A stretch of DNA of 64,000 nt from positions 1 to 64,000 of the forward strand of contig CALBAX010000039.1 of NCBI GenBank assembly GCA_937926875.1. The letters are read 5' to 3'. This document shows, piece after piece, positions 8,457-16,606 of the stretch. The DNA comes from an uncultured Desulfovibrio sp. Its GTDB lineage: Bacteria; Desulfobacterota; Desulfovibrionia; Desulfovibrionales; Desulfovibrionaceae. The translations under genes were made by a program, and so were the position numbers. Position 1 is the stretch's first letter. The number at the start of each line of letters is the position of its first letter. The notes beneath the pieces are model-generated. The model was not told the origin of the DNA. It ran no database searches and saw only the letters and a list, made by a program, of their open reading frames with translations.

Positions 8457-9644
8457 ATGCTCAACAAAAAACGCCTCCTGACCCCCGGCCCCACGCCCCT
8501 GCCCGAAGAAGTCCGCCTTGCTCTGGCACAGGACATGATCCACCACCGCAAGAGCCAGTTCAAGGAAGTCATGCAGCGCGTGCAGGGCCACCTGCGCGAG
8601 CTTTTCGGCACCACGCAGCCTGTCCTGCCCCTGTCCTGCTCTGGCAGCGGCGCCATGACCGCCGCCGTCTACAACCTGTTCGCCCCCGGTGAGAAAGTGC
8701 TGGTGGCCGAAGCCGGCAAGTTCGGGGAACGCTGGGTGGAGATCGCCCGTTCCCGCGGTCTGGAATGCACCGTGCTGTCCGCCCCCTGGGGCCAGGCCGT
8801 CAAGGCCGGGGACGTGGCCGCCGCCCTGGATGCCGATCCCGACATCCGCGGCGTGCTGATCCAGATGTCCGAGACCTCCACCGGCGTGCTCCATCCGGTG
8901 CGCGAAGTGGCGGCCGTCACCCGCACCCGCAATGTGCTCTGCGTGGTGGACGGCATCTCCGGCGTCAGCCTCTCCCCCTGCCCCATGGACCAGTGGGGCG
9001 TGGACTGCCTGGTCACCGGCTCCCAGAAAGGCCTGATGCTGCCTCCCGGCCTGGCCCTGCTGGCCCTTTCCGCCCGCGCCTGGGAAAAGGCAGAACAGAC
9101 CGGCACCGGCTGCTTCTACTTCGACCTGTGCCGCGAACGCGACAACGTGCTCAAGAACCAGACCCGCTTCACCACGCCCGTGAACCTCATCGTGGGCCTG
9201 GACGTGAGCCTGAAGATGCTGCTGGCCGGCGGCCTGGATGCCGTCTACCGCAAGCAGTGGGCCCTGACCATGTTCACCCGTGCCGCCGTCAAGGCCATGG
9301 GCCTGGAACTGCTGGCGCCCGAGGACTTCGCCTGGGGCATCACCAGCGTGCTGCTGCCCGACGGCGTGGACGGCAACGAGGTCCTGCGCCTGGCTGCCGA
9401 AAAGCACGGCGTCTACATGGCCGGCGGACAGGACCAGCTCAAGGGCCGCATCGTGCGCATCGGCCATATGGGCTGGGTGGACTGGGCCGACGTGGCCGCG
9501 GGCCTCTACGCCCTGGAACGCGGCATCGTGGACGCCGGCGGCTATGTCGGCGCGCGCAACTACCTCGAACAGGGCCTGGCCGTATACCGTGCCGCCCTCG
9601 AAGTGGCGCCCGGCACCCCCGTGAGCTGCCCCGCCGTCCGATAG
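8457..9644 (+). CDS. Class V aminotransferase (alanine-glyoxylate/serine-pyruvate type)
   Basis: PLP-dependent enzyme of 395 residues. The N-terminus LLTPGPTPLPEEVRLAL and MIHHRKSQF are typical of the AGXT/serine-pyruvate branch. LSCSGSGAMTAAVYNL binds the cofactor phosphate. VVDGISGVS carries the Asp that contacts the PLP nitrogen, and TGSQKGLMLPPGL contains the Schiff-base Lys. Related proteins were historically labelled 'soluble hydrogenase 42 kDa subunit', which is not a functional description. Substrate cannot be read from sequence; a role in serine, glycine or alanine metabolism is the reasonable guess. It lies between rlmI and the DUF1844 gene. Confidence 0.85.
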   Translation: MLNKKRLLTPGPTPLPEEVRLALAQDMIHHRKSQFKEVMQRVQGHLRELFGTTQPVLPLSCSGSGAMTAAVYNLFAPGEKVLVAEAGKFGERWVEIARSRGLECTVLSAPWGQAVKAGDVAAALDADPDIRGVLIQMSETSTGVLHPVREVAAVTRTRNVLCVVDGISGVSLSPCPMDQWGVDCLVTGSQKGLMLPPGLALLALSARAWEKAEQTGTGCFYFDLCRERDNVLKNQTRFTTPVNLIVGLDVSLKMLLAGGLDAVYRKQWALTMFTRAAVKAMGLELLAPEDFAWGITSVLLPDGVDGNEVLRLAAEKHGVYMAGGQDQLKGRIVRIGHMGWVDWADVAAGLYALERGIVDAGGYVGARNYLEQGLAVYRAALEVAPGTPVSCPAVR

Positions 9645-9725
9645 ATCACAGCAGCGGCCGCTGCGGCGGCCGCACCGCTTTCGGGGCCATCGGACGGCCC
9701 CGGAGAGCATCAGCAGGAGAACAGC

Positions 9726-10022
9726 ATGAGTCAGAACCAATGCGGCTGCGGCGGCAAGGGCCCCCTGCCGGAAGTGACCTTCTCCACCTTCGTCCTTTCC
9801 CTGGCGTCCGCCGCCCTCGTGCATCTGGGCGAGGTGGCCGACCCCGAGACCGGCCAGACCGGCCAGCAGCCGGAACTTGCCCGGCACAGCATCAGCATGC
9901 TGGAGATGCTGCATGAAAAGACCACCAAGGGGCTGGACGAACAGGAGCGCAAGATGCTGGAGAGCATCCTTTACGAATTGCGCATGAAATACGTCATCAA
10001 ATGCGGCCCGGACAGCAAATAA
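9726..10022 (+). CDS. Small DUF1844 family protein
   Basis: This 98-residue protein has the compact helical pattern of DUF1844: TFSTFVLSLASAALVHLGEV, then ARHSISMLEMLHEKTTKGL, and a C-terminal LESILYELRMKYV. The N-terminus carries a CGCGG cluster. No enzymatic motif is visible and the family function is unknown. AGCAGGAGAACAGC provides a strong ribosome-binding site. The gene ends 11 nt before argC, with which it is surely co-transcribed. The 81-nt gap upstream contains a GGCCGCTGCGGCGGCC palindrome but no clear terminator. Confidence 0.8.
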   Translation: MSQNQCGCGGKGPLPEVTFSTFVLSLASAALVHLGEVADPETGQTGQQPELARHSISMLEMLHEKTTKGLDEQERKMLESILYELRMKYVIKCGPDSK

Positions 10023-10033
10023 AGGAGAGGGAG

Positions 10034-11086
10034 ATGAAGATATTCAAAGTTGGTCTTGTGGGCGTCACCGGGTACACCGGCATGGAACTGGCCCGGCTGC
10101 TGGCCGGCCACCCCCGCATGAAACTGGAGATGGCCTGTTCCCGCACCGAATCCGGCCTGCGCCTGGGCGAGTTCTATCCCTTCCTTGAGGGCCTGCCCGG
10201 CTCTGAGGTGGTCATCAGCATCTTCGATGCCAAGGAAGCCGCCCGCCGCTGCGACCTGGTCTTCCTGGCCGTGCCCCACGGCAAGGCCATGGAGATGGCC
10301 GGGGAACTGCTGGAGGCCGGGACCCGTGTCATCGACCTTTCCGCCGACTTCCGCCTGCGTGATGTCGACGTCTATGAAAACTGGTATGTGCCCCACACCC
10401 GCCGCGAGCTGCTGCCCGAGGCCGTCTACGGCCTGCCCGAGCTGTACGCCGCCGAGACCGCCAAGGCCCGCCTGGTGGCCAATCCCGGCTGCTATCCCTC
10501 GTCGGCCATCCTGGGCCTGTACGCCGCCTTCAAGCATGGCCTGATCTCGCCGGACAACATCGTCATCGACTCCAAGTCCGGCACCTCCGGCGCAGGCCGC
10601 AAGCCCGTGGTGCCCTCCCTGTTCTGCGAGGTCTACGACACCTTCCGTGCCTACGGTCTGGGCAAGCACCGCCATACCCCCGAGATCGAGCAGGAGTTCA
10701 GCCGCGCCGCCGGTTGCGACGTGCGTGTCTCCTTCAATCCGCATCTGGTGCCCATGGTGCGCGGCATCCTCTCCACCATCTACACCACCCTGCGCAAGCC
10801 CGGCACCACCCTGGACGAAGTCCACGCCGCCTACTGCGAGACCTGGGCCCAGAGCCCCTGGGTCCGTGTGCTGCCCAAGGGCAAGCTGCCCGAGACCCGC
10901 TTCGTGCGCGGCAGCATGTTCTGCGACCTCGGCCTGGTGGTGGACCCGCGTACCAACCGCCTCATCGTTGTCTCGGCCATCGACAACCTCTGCCGCGGCG
11001 CCTCCGGCCAGGCCCTGGCCAATGCCAACCTCATGTGCGGCCTGCCCGTGGACTGCGGCCTCAACGCCGCGCCCATGCTGCCCTAG
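10034..11086 (+). CDS. argC: N-acetyl-gamma-glutamyl-phosphate reductase ArgC
   Basis: NADPH-dependent reductive dephosphorylation of N-acetylglutamyl phosphate, the third step of arginine synthesis. The protein (350 residues) has the NADP motif GLVGVTGYTGMELARLL at the N-terminus, the catalytic Cys in VANPGCYPSSAILGLY, SKSGTSGAGRKP, and the conserved HRHTPEIEQEF and PHLVPMVRGI in the dimerisation domain. The ATG at 10034 is selected by AAAGGAGAGGG. It is embedded between the DUF1844 gene and hypD (12 nt), with no other arg genes in view, so its transcription is tied to non-arginine functions. Confidence 0.96.
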   Translation: MKIFKVGLVGVTGYTGMELARLLAGHPRMKLEMACSRTESGLRLGEFYPFLEGLPGSEVVISIFDAKEAARRCDLVFLAVPHGKAMEMAGELLEAGTRVIDLSADFRLRDVDVYENWYVPHTRRELLPEAVYGLPELYAAETAKARLVANPGCYPSSAILGLYAAFKHGLISPDNIVIDSKSGTSGAGRKPVVPSLFCEVYDTFRAYGLGKHRHTPEIEQEFSRAAGCDVRVSFNPHLVPMVRGILSTIYTTLRKPGTTLDEVHAAYCETWAQSPWVRVLPKGKLPETRFVRGSMFCDLGLVVDPRTNRLIVVSAIDNLCRGASGQALANANLMCGLPVDCGLNAAPMLP

Positions 11087-11098
11087 CCGAGGCCCGCC

Positions 11099-12190
11099 AT
11101 GTCCCTGAGCTCTCCCTATCAGGACCCCGCGCTCTGCCGCGCCCTGCTGGACCGCCTGCAAACGGCCCTGGACGGCCGTGAGCTGCGCTTCATGGAAGTC
11201 TGCGGCACGCATACCGTGTCCATCTTCCAGAGCGGCCTGCGTTCCCTGCTGCCCAAGGAAGTCACGCACCTGTCCGGGCCGGGCTGCCCCGTCTGCGTCA
11301 CCCATGACGCCGAAGTGGCCGCCTTCCTCGACCTGGCCGGCCGTGACGGCGTGATCATTGCCACCTTTGGCGACCTGCTGCGCGTGCCCGGCCCCGGCGG
11401 CCGCAGCCTCAAGCACGCCCAGGCCCAGGGGGCCCGCATCGAGATCGTCTACTCGCCGCTGGACGCCCTGAACATCGCCGCCGCCCATCCCGGCGACACG
11501 GTGGTCTTCCTGGGCATCGGCTTCGAGACCACCGCGCCCACCGTGGCCGCCACCCTCATGATGGCCGAGCAGCGCAAGCTGGACAACTTCTGCGTGCTTT
11601 CCCTGCACAAGCTGGTGCCTCCCGTGCTGCGCGCCCTGCTGGACGACAAGGAGGGCTGCGGTGTCCAGGCATTTTTGCTGCCGGGGCACGTCTCCACCAT
11701 CCTCGGCCTGGAGCCCTATGGCTTCCTGGCCTCGGAATACCGCGTCCCCGCGGTGGTGGGCGGCTTCGAGCCCGCGGACATCCTGCAGGCCCTCTGCATC
11801 ATGGCCGAACAGCGCCGCGACGACGCCCCGGCCGTGGTCAATGCCTACCGGCGCGCCGTCAGCGACCAGGGCAACCCCCGCGCCCGCGCCCTGCTGGAGA
11901 CCTACTTCATGCCGTCCGACGCCCTGTGGCGCGGCCTGGGGCCCATCCCGAACAGCGGTCTGGCCCTGCGGCCCGCCTACGAACGCTTCGACGCCATGAA
12001 GCGCCTCGACATCACCCTGCCGGACGTGCCGCCCCTGCCGGGCTGCCGCTGCGGGCAGGTGCTCAAGGGACGCATCACGCCGCCGCAATGCCCCCTGTTC
12101 GGCAAGGCCTGTACTCCGGCCAGCCCCGTGGGGCCCTGCATGGTCTCCACCGAGGGCAGCTGCGCGGCCTACTTCAAGTATATGGCTTAG
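11099..12190 (+). CDS. hypD: Hydrogenase maturation protein HypD
   Basis: Iron-sulfur scaffold that, with HypC, assembles the Fe(CN)2CO unit of [NiFe]-hydrogenases. All three HypD signatures are present in 363 residues: FMEVCGTHTVSIF, LSGPGCPVCVTHD, and the GIGFETTAPTVAATL segment. C-terminal Cys residues in PLPGCRCGQVLKG, CPLFGKAC and GPCMVSTEGSCAAYF include the [4Fe-4S] ligands. Spacing of 12 nt from argC shows co-transcription. hypE follows after 166 nt, but a terminator intervenes. hypA, B, C and F are not in the window. Confidence 0.97.
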   Translation: MSLSSPYQDPALCRALLDRLQTALDGRELRFMEVCGTHTVSIFQSGLRSLLPKEVTHLSGPGCPVCVTHDAEVAAFLDLAGRDGVIIATFGDLLRVPGPGGRSLKHAQAQGARIEIVYSPLDALNIAAAHPGDTVVFLGIGFETTAPTVAATLMMAEQRKLDNFCVLSLHKLVPPVLRALLDDKEGCGVQAFLLPGHVSTILGLEPYGFLASEYRVPAVVGGFEPADILQALCIMAEQRRDDAPAVVNAYRRAVSDQGNPRARALLETYFMPSDALWRGLGPIPNSGLALRPAYERFDAMKRLDITLPDVPPLPGCRCGQVLKGRITPPQCPLFGKACTPASPVGPCMVSTEGSCAAYFKYMA

Positions 12191-12274
12191 GAGCAGCCCC
12201 CAGCTGCCCATGCCGCACGGCATCCCCAGAGCGCGGCACCCCACGGCAGCCACAGACTCCTGCCTCTGGACAGA

Positions 12275-12302
12275 CGGGGAAGGGGCACCTTCCCCGTTTT
12301 TT
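12275..12302 (+). terminator. Intrinsic terminator between hypD and hypE
   Basis: CGGGGAAGG (12275-12283), loop GGCA, CCTTCCCCG (12288-12296), then six T. It should end the rlmI-to-hypD transcript, so hypE needs read-through or its own promoter in the 55 nt that remain before its start. Confidence 0.85.
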
Positions 12303-12356
12303 CCGGCCCGCGCCGCAGCGACGCCCGGCCGTAACCCCAAGACTACCGGGATCATC

Positions 12357-13364
12357 ATGGACGATCGCATTCTGCTGGATGCGGGCAGCGGCGGACGCGC
12401 CTCGCAACGGCTCATCTCCCAGTGCTTCATGCGCCATTTCTCCAACCCTCTGCTGGACCGCATGGACGACGCCGCCCTGCTGGACATCAAGGGCCCGCTG
12501 GCCATGAGCACGGACTCCTACACCGTCACGCCCCTCTTTTTCGCCGGGGGCAGCATCGGCACCCTGGCCGTACACGGCACGGTCAACGACGTGGCCATGC
12601 TGGGCGCCCGGCCCCGCTACCTGAGCTGCGCCTGCATCATCGAGGAAGGCCTGGAGCTCTCCATCCTTGACCGCGTGGTGGCCGACATGGCCGCGGCCGC
12701 GCAGGCCGCCGGTGTGCACATCGTCACCGGCGACACCAAGGTGGTGCCGCGCGGCATGTGCGACAAGATCTTCATCAATACCACCGGCGTGGGCGAGATC
12801 TTCGCCTCCCCCGTGCCCTCCGGCCACGCCGCCCGTCCCGGCGACGCCGTGCTGGTCAGCGGCGCCCTGGGCGATCACGGCCTCACCGTCATGGGCAGCC
12901 GCGAGGGCCTGTCCTTCCTCACCGACGTGGCCTCGGACTCCGCGCCCCTCAACCACATGATCGCCGACATCATCACCGCCTGCGGCGAGGTCCACGTCCT
13001 GCGCGACCCCACCCGCGGCGGTCTGGCCACCACCCTCAACGAGATCGCCGAGCAGTCCTCCGTCTGCATCGACATCGAGGAAAGCCTGCTGCCCGTGCAC
13101 GAGAGCGTGCGCAACGGCTGTTCCTTCCTCGGTCTCGATCCGCTCTATCTGGCCAATGAGGGCAAGTGCATCTGCATCCTGCCCCAGGACAAGGCCGGAG
13201 CCGCCCTGCGCGCCATGCAGGCCAGCCCCTACGGCAAGGAAGCCGCCATCATCGGCCGCGTGGCCGGGGACGGCAAGCCCGGCCAGGTGCGCCTGCGTAC
13301 CCGCATCGGCGGCCAGCGCCTGCTGGGCATGCTCGAAGGCGCCCAGCTGCCGCGCATCTGTTAG
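12357..13364 (+). CDS. hypE: Hydrogenase maturation protein HypE
   Basis: ATP-dependent dehydratase that turns the carbamoyl group received from HypF into the cyanide ligand of [NiFe]-hydrogenase. The 335-residue protein has the PurM/AIR-synthase fold: LLDAGSGGRASQRLI at the N-terminus, AMSTDSYTVTPLFFAGG, GTVNDVAMLGARP, VTGDTKVVPRG and LRDPTRGGLATTLNEIA. The C-terminus ends PRIC, the diagnostic terminal Cys that carries the thiocarbamate and thiocyanate intermediates. The start at 12357 follows CTACCGGGATCATC; an upstream extension lies within the hypD-hypE terminator and is excluded. Confidence 0.97.
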   Translation: MDDRILLDAGSGGRASQRLISQCFMRHFSNPLLDRMDDAALLDIKGPLAMSTDSYTVTPLFFAGGSIGTLAVHGTVNDVAMLGARPRYLSCACIIEEGLELSILDRVVADMAAAAQAAGVHIVTGDTKVVPRGMCDKIFINTTGVGEIFASPVPSGHAARPGDAVLVSGALGDHGLTVMGSREGLSFLTDVASDSAPLNHMIADIITACGEVHVLRDPTRGGLATTLNEIAEQSSVCIDIEESLLPVHESVRNGCSFLGLDPLYLANEGKCICILPQDKAGAALRAMQASPYGKEAAIIGRVAGDGKPGQVRLRTRIGGQRLLGMLEGAQLPRIC

Positions 13365-13390
13365 GCAAGCTATTTGGGGAGGGGAGGAAA

Positions 13391-13512
13391 GCGGGGGAGG
13401 GAAACCTTTTGTGGACAAAAGGTTTCCCTCCCCCGCGCCCCTTCCCTTCCAAAAAACTTTGCTCCGGTTCGGATGGCCGGTCCCCGTCGCTGATCAACGG
13501 GAAGGGACTTCG
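13391..13512 (+). repeat. Dispersed 3' hairpin element, copy 1
   Basis: A perfect 21-bp inverted repeat (13391-13411 and 13416-13436) with a TGGA loop lies 26 nt after the hypE stop. The stem runs GCGGGGGAGGG then AAACCTTTTG. It is followed by a C-rich tract (CGCCCCTTCCCTTCC), the block AAAAAACTTT at 13451-13460, and the block CCGGTCCCCGTCGCTG near 13480. The same order of blocks occurs in the other copies of this family in the window. Confidence 0.8.
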
Positions 13513-13572
13513 TTCCCGTACCGGGAGATGTCTCCGGCTGAAGGCCGCACGGTCTTTGAAGGGCAGATGACG

Positions 13573-13602
13573 AAAAAAGGACGCCGTGGGGCGTCCTTTT
13601 TT
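13573..13602. terminator. Bidirectional terminator between hypE and cbiL
   Basis: Six A, GGACGCC (13579-13585), loop GTGG, GGCGTCC (13590-13596), then six T. It can serve hypE on the plus strand and cbiL on the minus strand, which converge here. Confidence 0.9.
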
Positions 13603-13625
13603 GTGTGCATGGAAGCTGGGAGGGA

Positions 13626-14333
13626 TCATTTTTTGCGGCTCAAGACTAGGGACATGTACGGCGGGGTACCCTCTTCGGCAGCCACCGTGCTCACGGGAGC
13701 CAGGCGCTCTTCGGGCTGCTCCACATGGCTGGCCATGAGGCCGCCCTCAAGGCGTCCGCTACGGCGCAAGGAAGATACGATGGCCGGGAAGTTGCGGTAG
13801 GCCTTGAGGATGACAGCGGAATCGGCCTGTTCCAGCGTCTGGGTCAGGCTCTCTTCGTCCCGGATGCCGGGGATGATGCACAGGGTCTCGTGGCTCTCGC
13901 ACAAAATGGTGCGTGTACGCGCGGCCGCCGCCTGGAACGACGTGATGCCCGGTATGATCTCCACCGGCAGAGAATCATCCAGTTGCCGGAGCGTTTTCAG
14001 CAGGTAGCCGAACGTGCTGTAGACCAGCGGATCCCCGATGGTCAGGAAGGCCGCGTTCTCGCCGCCACGCAGTACATCGCGCGTGATGCCCGCCGCCTTT
14101 TCCCAGGCCGTGCGCAAGGTGGCCTTGTCGTGCGTCATGGGGAATTCCAGCCGTTGCAGGCGCACGTCCGGCCGCAGATGGGGACGGGCCGTCTCCAGCG
14201 CCCGCGAATAGTCGTTGCGCGGCGAGGCCGCCGCCAGGATCACGTCCACCCGGCGCAGGGCCTCCGCGGCACGCAGGGTCAACAGATCGGGAGCGCCGGG
14301 GCCCACGCCCACAGCATACAGGGTTCCTGTCAT
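13626..14333 (-). CDS. cbiL: Precorrin-2/cobalt-factor-2 C20-methyltransferase
   Basis: SAM-dependent C20 methylation of the corrin precursor in cobalamin synthesis. It is a typical tetrapyrrole methylase of 235 residues: YAVGVGPGAPDLLTLRAAEAL at the N-terminus, AFLTIGDPLVYSTFGYLL as the SAM-binding GDP motif, and VEIIPGITSFQAAAARTRTIL, characteristic of CbiL/CobI. With an anaerobic lifestyle the cobalt-containing substrate (CbiL) is more likely than CobI. The start is uncertain: ATG at 14333 has GAG 6 nt upstream, but ATGs at 14339 and 14360 are in frame. No other cobalamin synthesis gene is in the window, though the B12 transporter operon is upstream on the same strand. Confidence 0.85.
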   Translation of the reverse strand: MTGTLYAVGVGPGAPDLLTLRAAEALRRVDVILAAASPRNDYSRALETARPHLRPDVRLQRLEFPMTHDKATLRTAWEKAAGITRDVLRGGENAAFLTIGDPLVYSTFGYLLKTLRQLDDSLPVEIIPGITSFQAAAARTRTILCESHETLCIIPGIRDEESLTQTLEQADSAVILKAYRNFPAIVSSLRRSGRLEGGLMASHVEQPEERLAPVSTVAAEEGTPPYMSLVLSRKK

Positions 14334-14704
14334 GGTCATCTCGTATCGTTGCGGGCTCATGCCCGGTTACAGACCTTTTTTCACTCTCCGCAGGACAAAA
14401 CAGGCCGGCCGCCGTTGCCGTGGAAGCATGGCAGCCCTCCACCGCTCATCCCTTCAGGGGCGGCAACCGTCCGGCAGGTAAAAATGCCCGTCAGTGACAC
14501 AGCCCCTCAAAAATCCGGCCCGCATCGCTCCCCGGGATCCGGCTGTTCGGCTCCAGCAGGCTACCGCCTTGGGCTCCTCTCCCCGGGACTGGCCCTCGTC
14601 CCTCATCCTCTTCTCCCGGAGACCGCTCCTCCGCCTTCTTGCCTCTTCTCGCGGAGACCAGCGTTTGCCGTCCTGAGACCGCAGCCCCAACCGCTCCAGC
14701 CCTC
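14334..14704. other. Non-coding stretch with degenerate CGGAGACC repeats
   Basis: No credible gene is seen. A pyrimidine-rich motif of the form CCTCTTCTCSCGGAGACCG recurs at 14607-14625, 14642-14659 and 14701-14719, with a weaker copy at about 14576-14592. A further CGGAGACCGGCGGCA block occurs at 18473 next to another hairpin element, so these may be fragments of the same dispersed family. Confidence 0.5.
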
Positions 14705-14844
14705 TCCTCCCGGAGACCGGCGGCACAGCAGCACCCGTTGCGGCCCCGCTGTCTTTCATAGGCCAGAAAAAAGAGCTTTGGGGGGATGAGGGAGTTTGAG
14801 GGGGAAGGGCCCTTTGAGCTCTGGCCAAAGGCCCTTCCCCCTTC
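14705..14844 (-). repeat. Dispersed 3' hairpin element, copy 2
   Basis: Inverted repeat 14798-14816 / 14826-14844 (19 nt per arm, one bulged base) with a 9-nt loop, beginning 16 nt after the btuF stop and oriented with btuF. On the minus strand it continues CAAACTCCCTCATCCCCCC, then AAAGCTCTTTTTTCTGG, and ends in GCCGCCGGTCTCCG. The order of blocks matches copies 1, 3 and 5. Confidence 0.75.
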
Positions 14845-14859
14845 AACAGAATACCCGGC

Positions 14860-15807
14860 TCATTTCCCGCTGCCCTGCTCCTCGCCATGCAGCCAGCGGG
14901 CCAGACGCTCGGCGGCCTCCACGGAGCGGGGGCCGGGGCGGGCAAACAGATGCTCGTCCACCAGCAGCACGCGCCCGGAACGCACGGCGCTGAGGCCCCG
15001 GTAATGCGGACGCTCCGCCGGAGGCTGCGGCGCGGGGTTCATGGGCCCCTGTTGCAGGAGGTAGGCTTCCGGATCCAGGACCACGAGCGTCTCTTCGTTG
15101 CAGCGCACCAGCTTTTGCGGCGTATCCAGCACGTTGCGGCCACCGGCATGGCGGATGATCTCGTCCACGATGCTGGCGCGTCCGGCAGCCAGCAGGTTGG
15201 GATAGCGCACCTCATAGAACACGCGCACAGGCGGCTGGCCCGCATGGCGCTGCTCCAGGACTGCCAGACGCTGCTGCCAGTCCGCCACCAGGGCTTCGGC
15301 ACGTGCCTCGCGTCCGGTAAGCTGCCCCAGAGCGCGGGTCACGGCAAAAAGCTGTTCAAAGGACTGCATCTCATAGACCAGCACCGGGATGCCCACGGCC
15401 TCCAGGGCCTCGGTCTGGGCCAGCACTTCCTGCCGCCCGGCCAGTTGCAGCACCACATCGGGGTGCCGGGCCGCCACCAGCTCCGCATTGGGACGCATGT
15501 GCGTGCCCACAGCAGGCAGGTCTTGCAGGCCGGGGATGGCCGCATCGGCCGCCGTGCGGGCCACGATGGCTCCACGGGCATCCAGCGCGAGCAGTATCTC
15601 GTTGAACGCGCCGTACAGGGCGATGATCCGCTGCGCGGGCCGTTCCAGCCGCACGGTCACGCCCCGGCTGTCCACCAGCTCCAGCGCCTGGGCAGGCAGT
15701 GCGGAGCACCAGAGCAGACAGAGGCCCAGGCACAGCCCCCGCCACAGGCCGGGACGAAGGCCCGGAGCGGCAACACGCTGCCGCAGACGGAAAAGATCAG
15801 GCTTCAT
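14860..15807 (-). CDS. btuF: Corrinoid ABC transporter, periplasmic binding protein
   Basis: Class III periplasmic binding protein (315 residues) of the BtuF/FecB/FepB type. The signal peptide is LCLGLCLLWCSALPAQA, and the mature domain starts LELVDSRGVTVRLERPAQRIIAL. Two lobes are evident: TAADAAIPGLQDLPAVGTHMRPN and HPDVVLQLAGRQEVL, then VRVFYEVRYPNLLAAGRASIVDEIIRHAGG in the second lobe. Sequence alone does not separate B12 from siderophore or heme binding; the upstream cobalamin riboswitch does. ATG at 15807 has GGGAGGA upstream and overlaps the end of btuD by 11 nt. Confidence 0.87.
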   Translation of the reverse strand: MKPDLFRLRQRVAAPGLRPGLWRGLCLGLCLLWCSALPAQALELVDSRGVTVRLERPAQRIIALYGAFNEILLALDARGAIVARTAADAAIPGLQDLPAVGTHMRPNAELVAARHPDVVLQLAGRQEVLAQTEALEAVGIPVLVYEMQSFEQLFAVTRALGQLTGREARAEALVADWQQRLAVLEQRHAGQPPVRVFYEVRYPNLLAAGRASIVDEIIRHAGGRNVLDTPQKLVRCNEETLVVLDPEAYLLQQGPMNPAPQPPAERPHYRGLSAVRSGRVLLVDEHLFARPGPRSVEAAERLARWLHGEEQGSGK

Positions 15808-16606
15808 GTGGAGAGTCCTCCCGGTATTCAGGGCCACGAGGTCGCAGGGGCAGGGCCTGGGGCAGGCCGTTGCGGGGATGCGGGACGATATGCAGGTCAA
15901 CGGCATAGAGGGCGCGCAGGTTCTCCGCCGTGAAGCAGCGGCGCACCGGGCCGTCGAACAGTATCCGGCCCTCGCGCAGCCCCAGCAGACGTGTGGCGTA
16001 CTGGGCCGCCAGATTGCAGTCATGCATCACCAGCAGCAGCGCAGCACCGGCCCGGCGGCGGCGCTCCAGCAGGTCGAAAAGTTCCAGCATCCGGGCCAGA
16101 TCCAGACCGGCGGCCAGCTCGTCCAGCAGCAGCACGGGGCTTTGCTGGGCCAGCGTCCGGGCCAGGGCCACACGCTGCAATTCTCCGCCGGAAAGCTCGC
16201 TCACCAGCCGCCCGGCCAGTGGCAGCGCACCGGTCTCCTCCAGGGCCTCGTGGGCGATGCGCCGGTCTTCGGCGCTGTAGCTGCCCCACCAGCCCAGCCA
16301 GGGATAGCGGCCCAGCAGGACCATCTGCAAAGCTGTCATGCCCTGCGGCGCGGCACTGCGCTGGGAAAGCACGGCCACCCGGCGGGCCCGCTCCCGGGGG
16401 GAAAGACGGCGGATGTCCGTGCCCTGTACCTGCACCGTCCCTGCCATCGGCGTCAGGCTGCCCGCCAGCACCCGCAGCAGCGTGGTCTTGCCGCTGCCGT
16501 TGGGCCCCAGCAGGGCCACGGCCTCACCGGGATGGAGGTCGATGTCCACACCGTGCAATATCTCGTCCGTGCCGTAGGCCGCCCGGATGCCTTTGGCCCG
16601 CAGCAT
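15797..16606 (-). CDS. btuD: Corrinoid ABC transporter, ATP-binding protein
   Basis: FecE/BtuD-type ATPase of 269 residues. Walker A is LLGPNGSGKTTLL, the Q-loop is in VAVLSQR, the ABC signature is SELSGGELQRVALARTLAQ, Walker B is LLLDELAAGLD (Glu-Leu in place of the usual Glu-Pro), and the switch His is in LLLVMHDCNLA. The ATG overlaps the permease stop as TGATG, indicating translational coupling. The gene lies between btuC and btuF in the riboswitch-controlled operon and energises corrinoid import at the inner membrane. Confidence 0.9.
   Translation of the reverse strand: MLRAKGIRAAYGTDEILHGVDIDLHPGEAVALLGPNGSGKTTLLRVLAGSLTPMAGTVQVQGTDIRRLSPRERARRVAVLSQRSAAPQGMTALQMVLLGRYPWLGWWGSYSAEDRRIAHEALEETGALPLAGRLVSELSGGELQRVALARTLAQQSPVLLLDELAAGLDLARMLELFDLLERRRRAGAALLLVMHDCNLAAQYATRLLGLREGRILFDGPVRRCFTAENLRALYAVDLHIVPHPRNGLPQALPLRPRGPEYREDSPHEA

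Noticed and set aside
13391..13512. Hairpin elements as a CRISPR array
   Set aside because: Copies are single, kilobases apart, without regular spacers and without cas genes.
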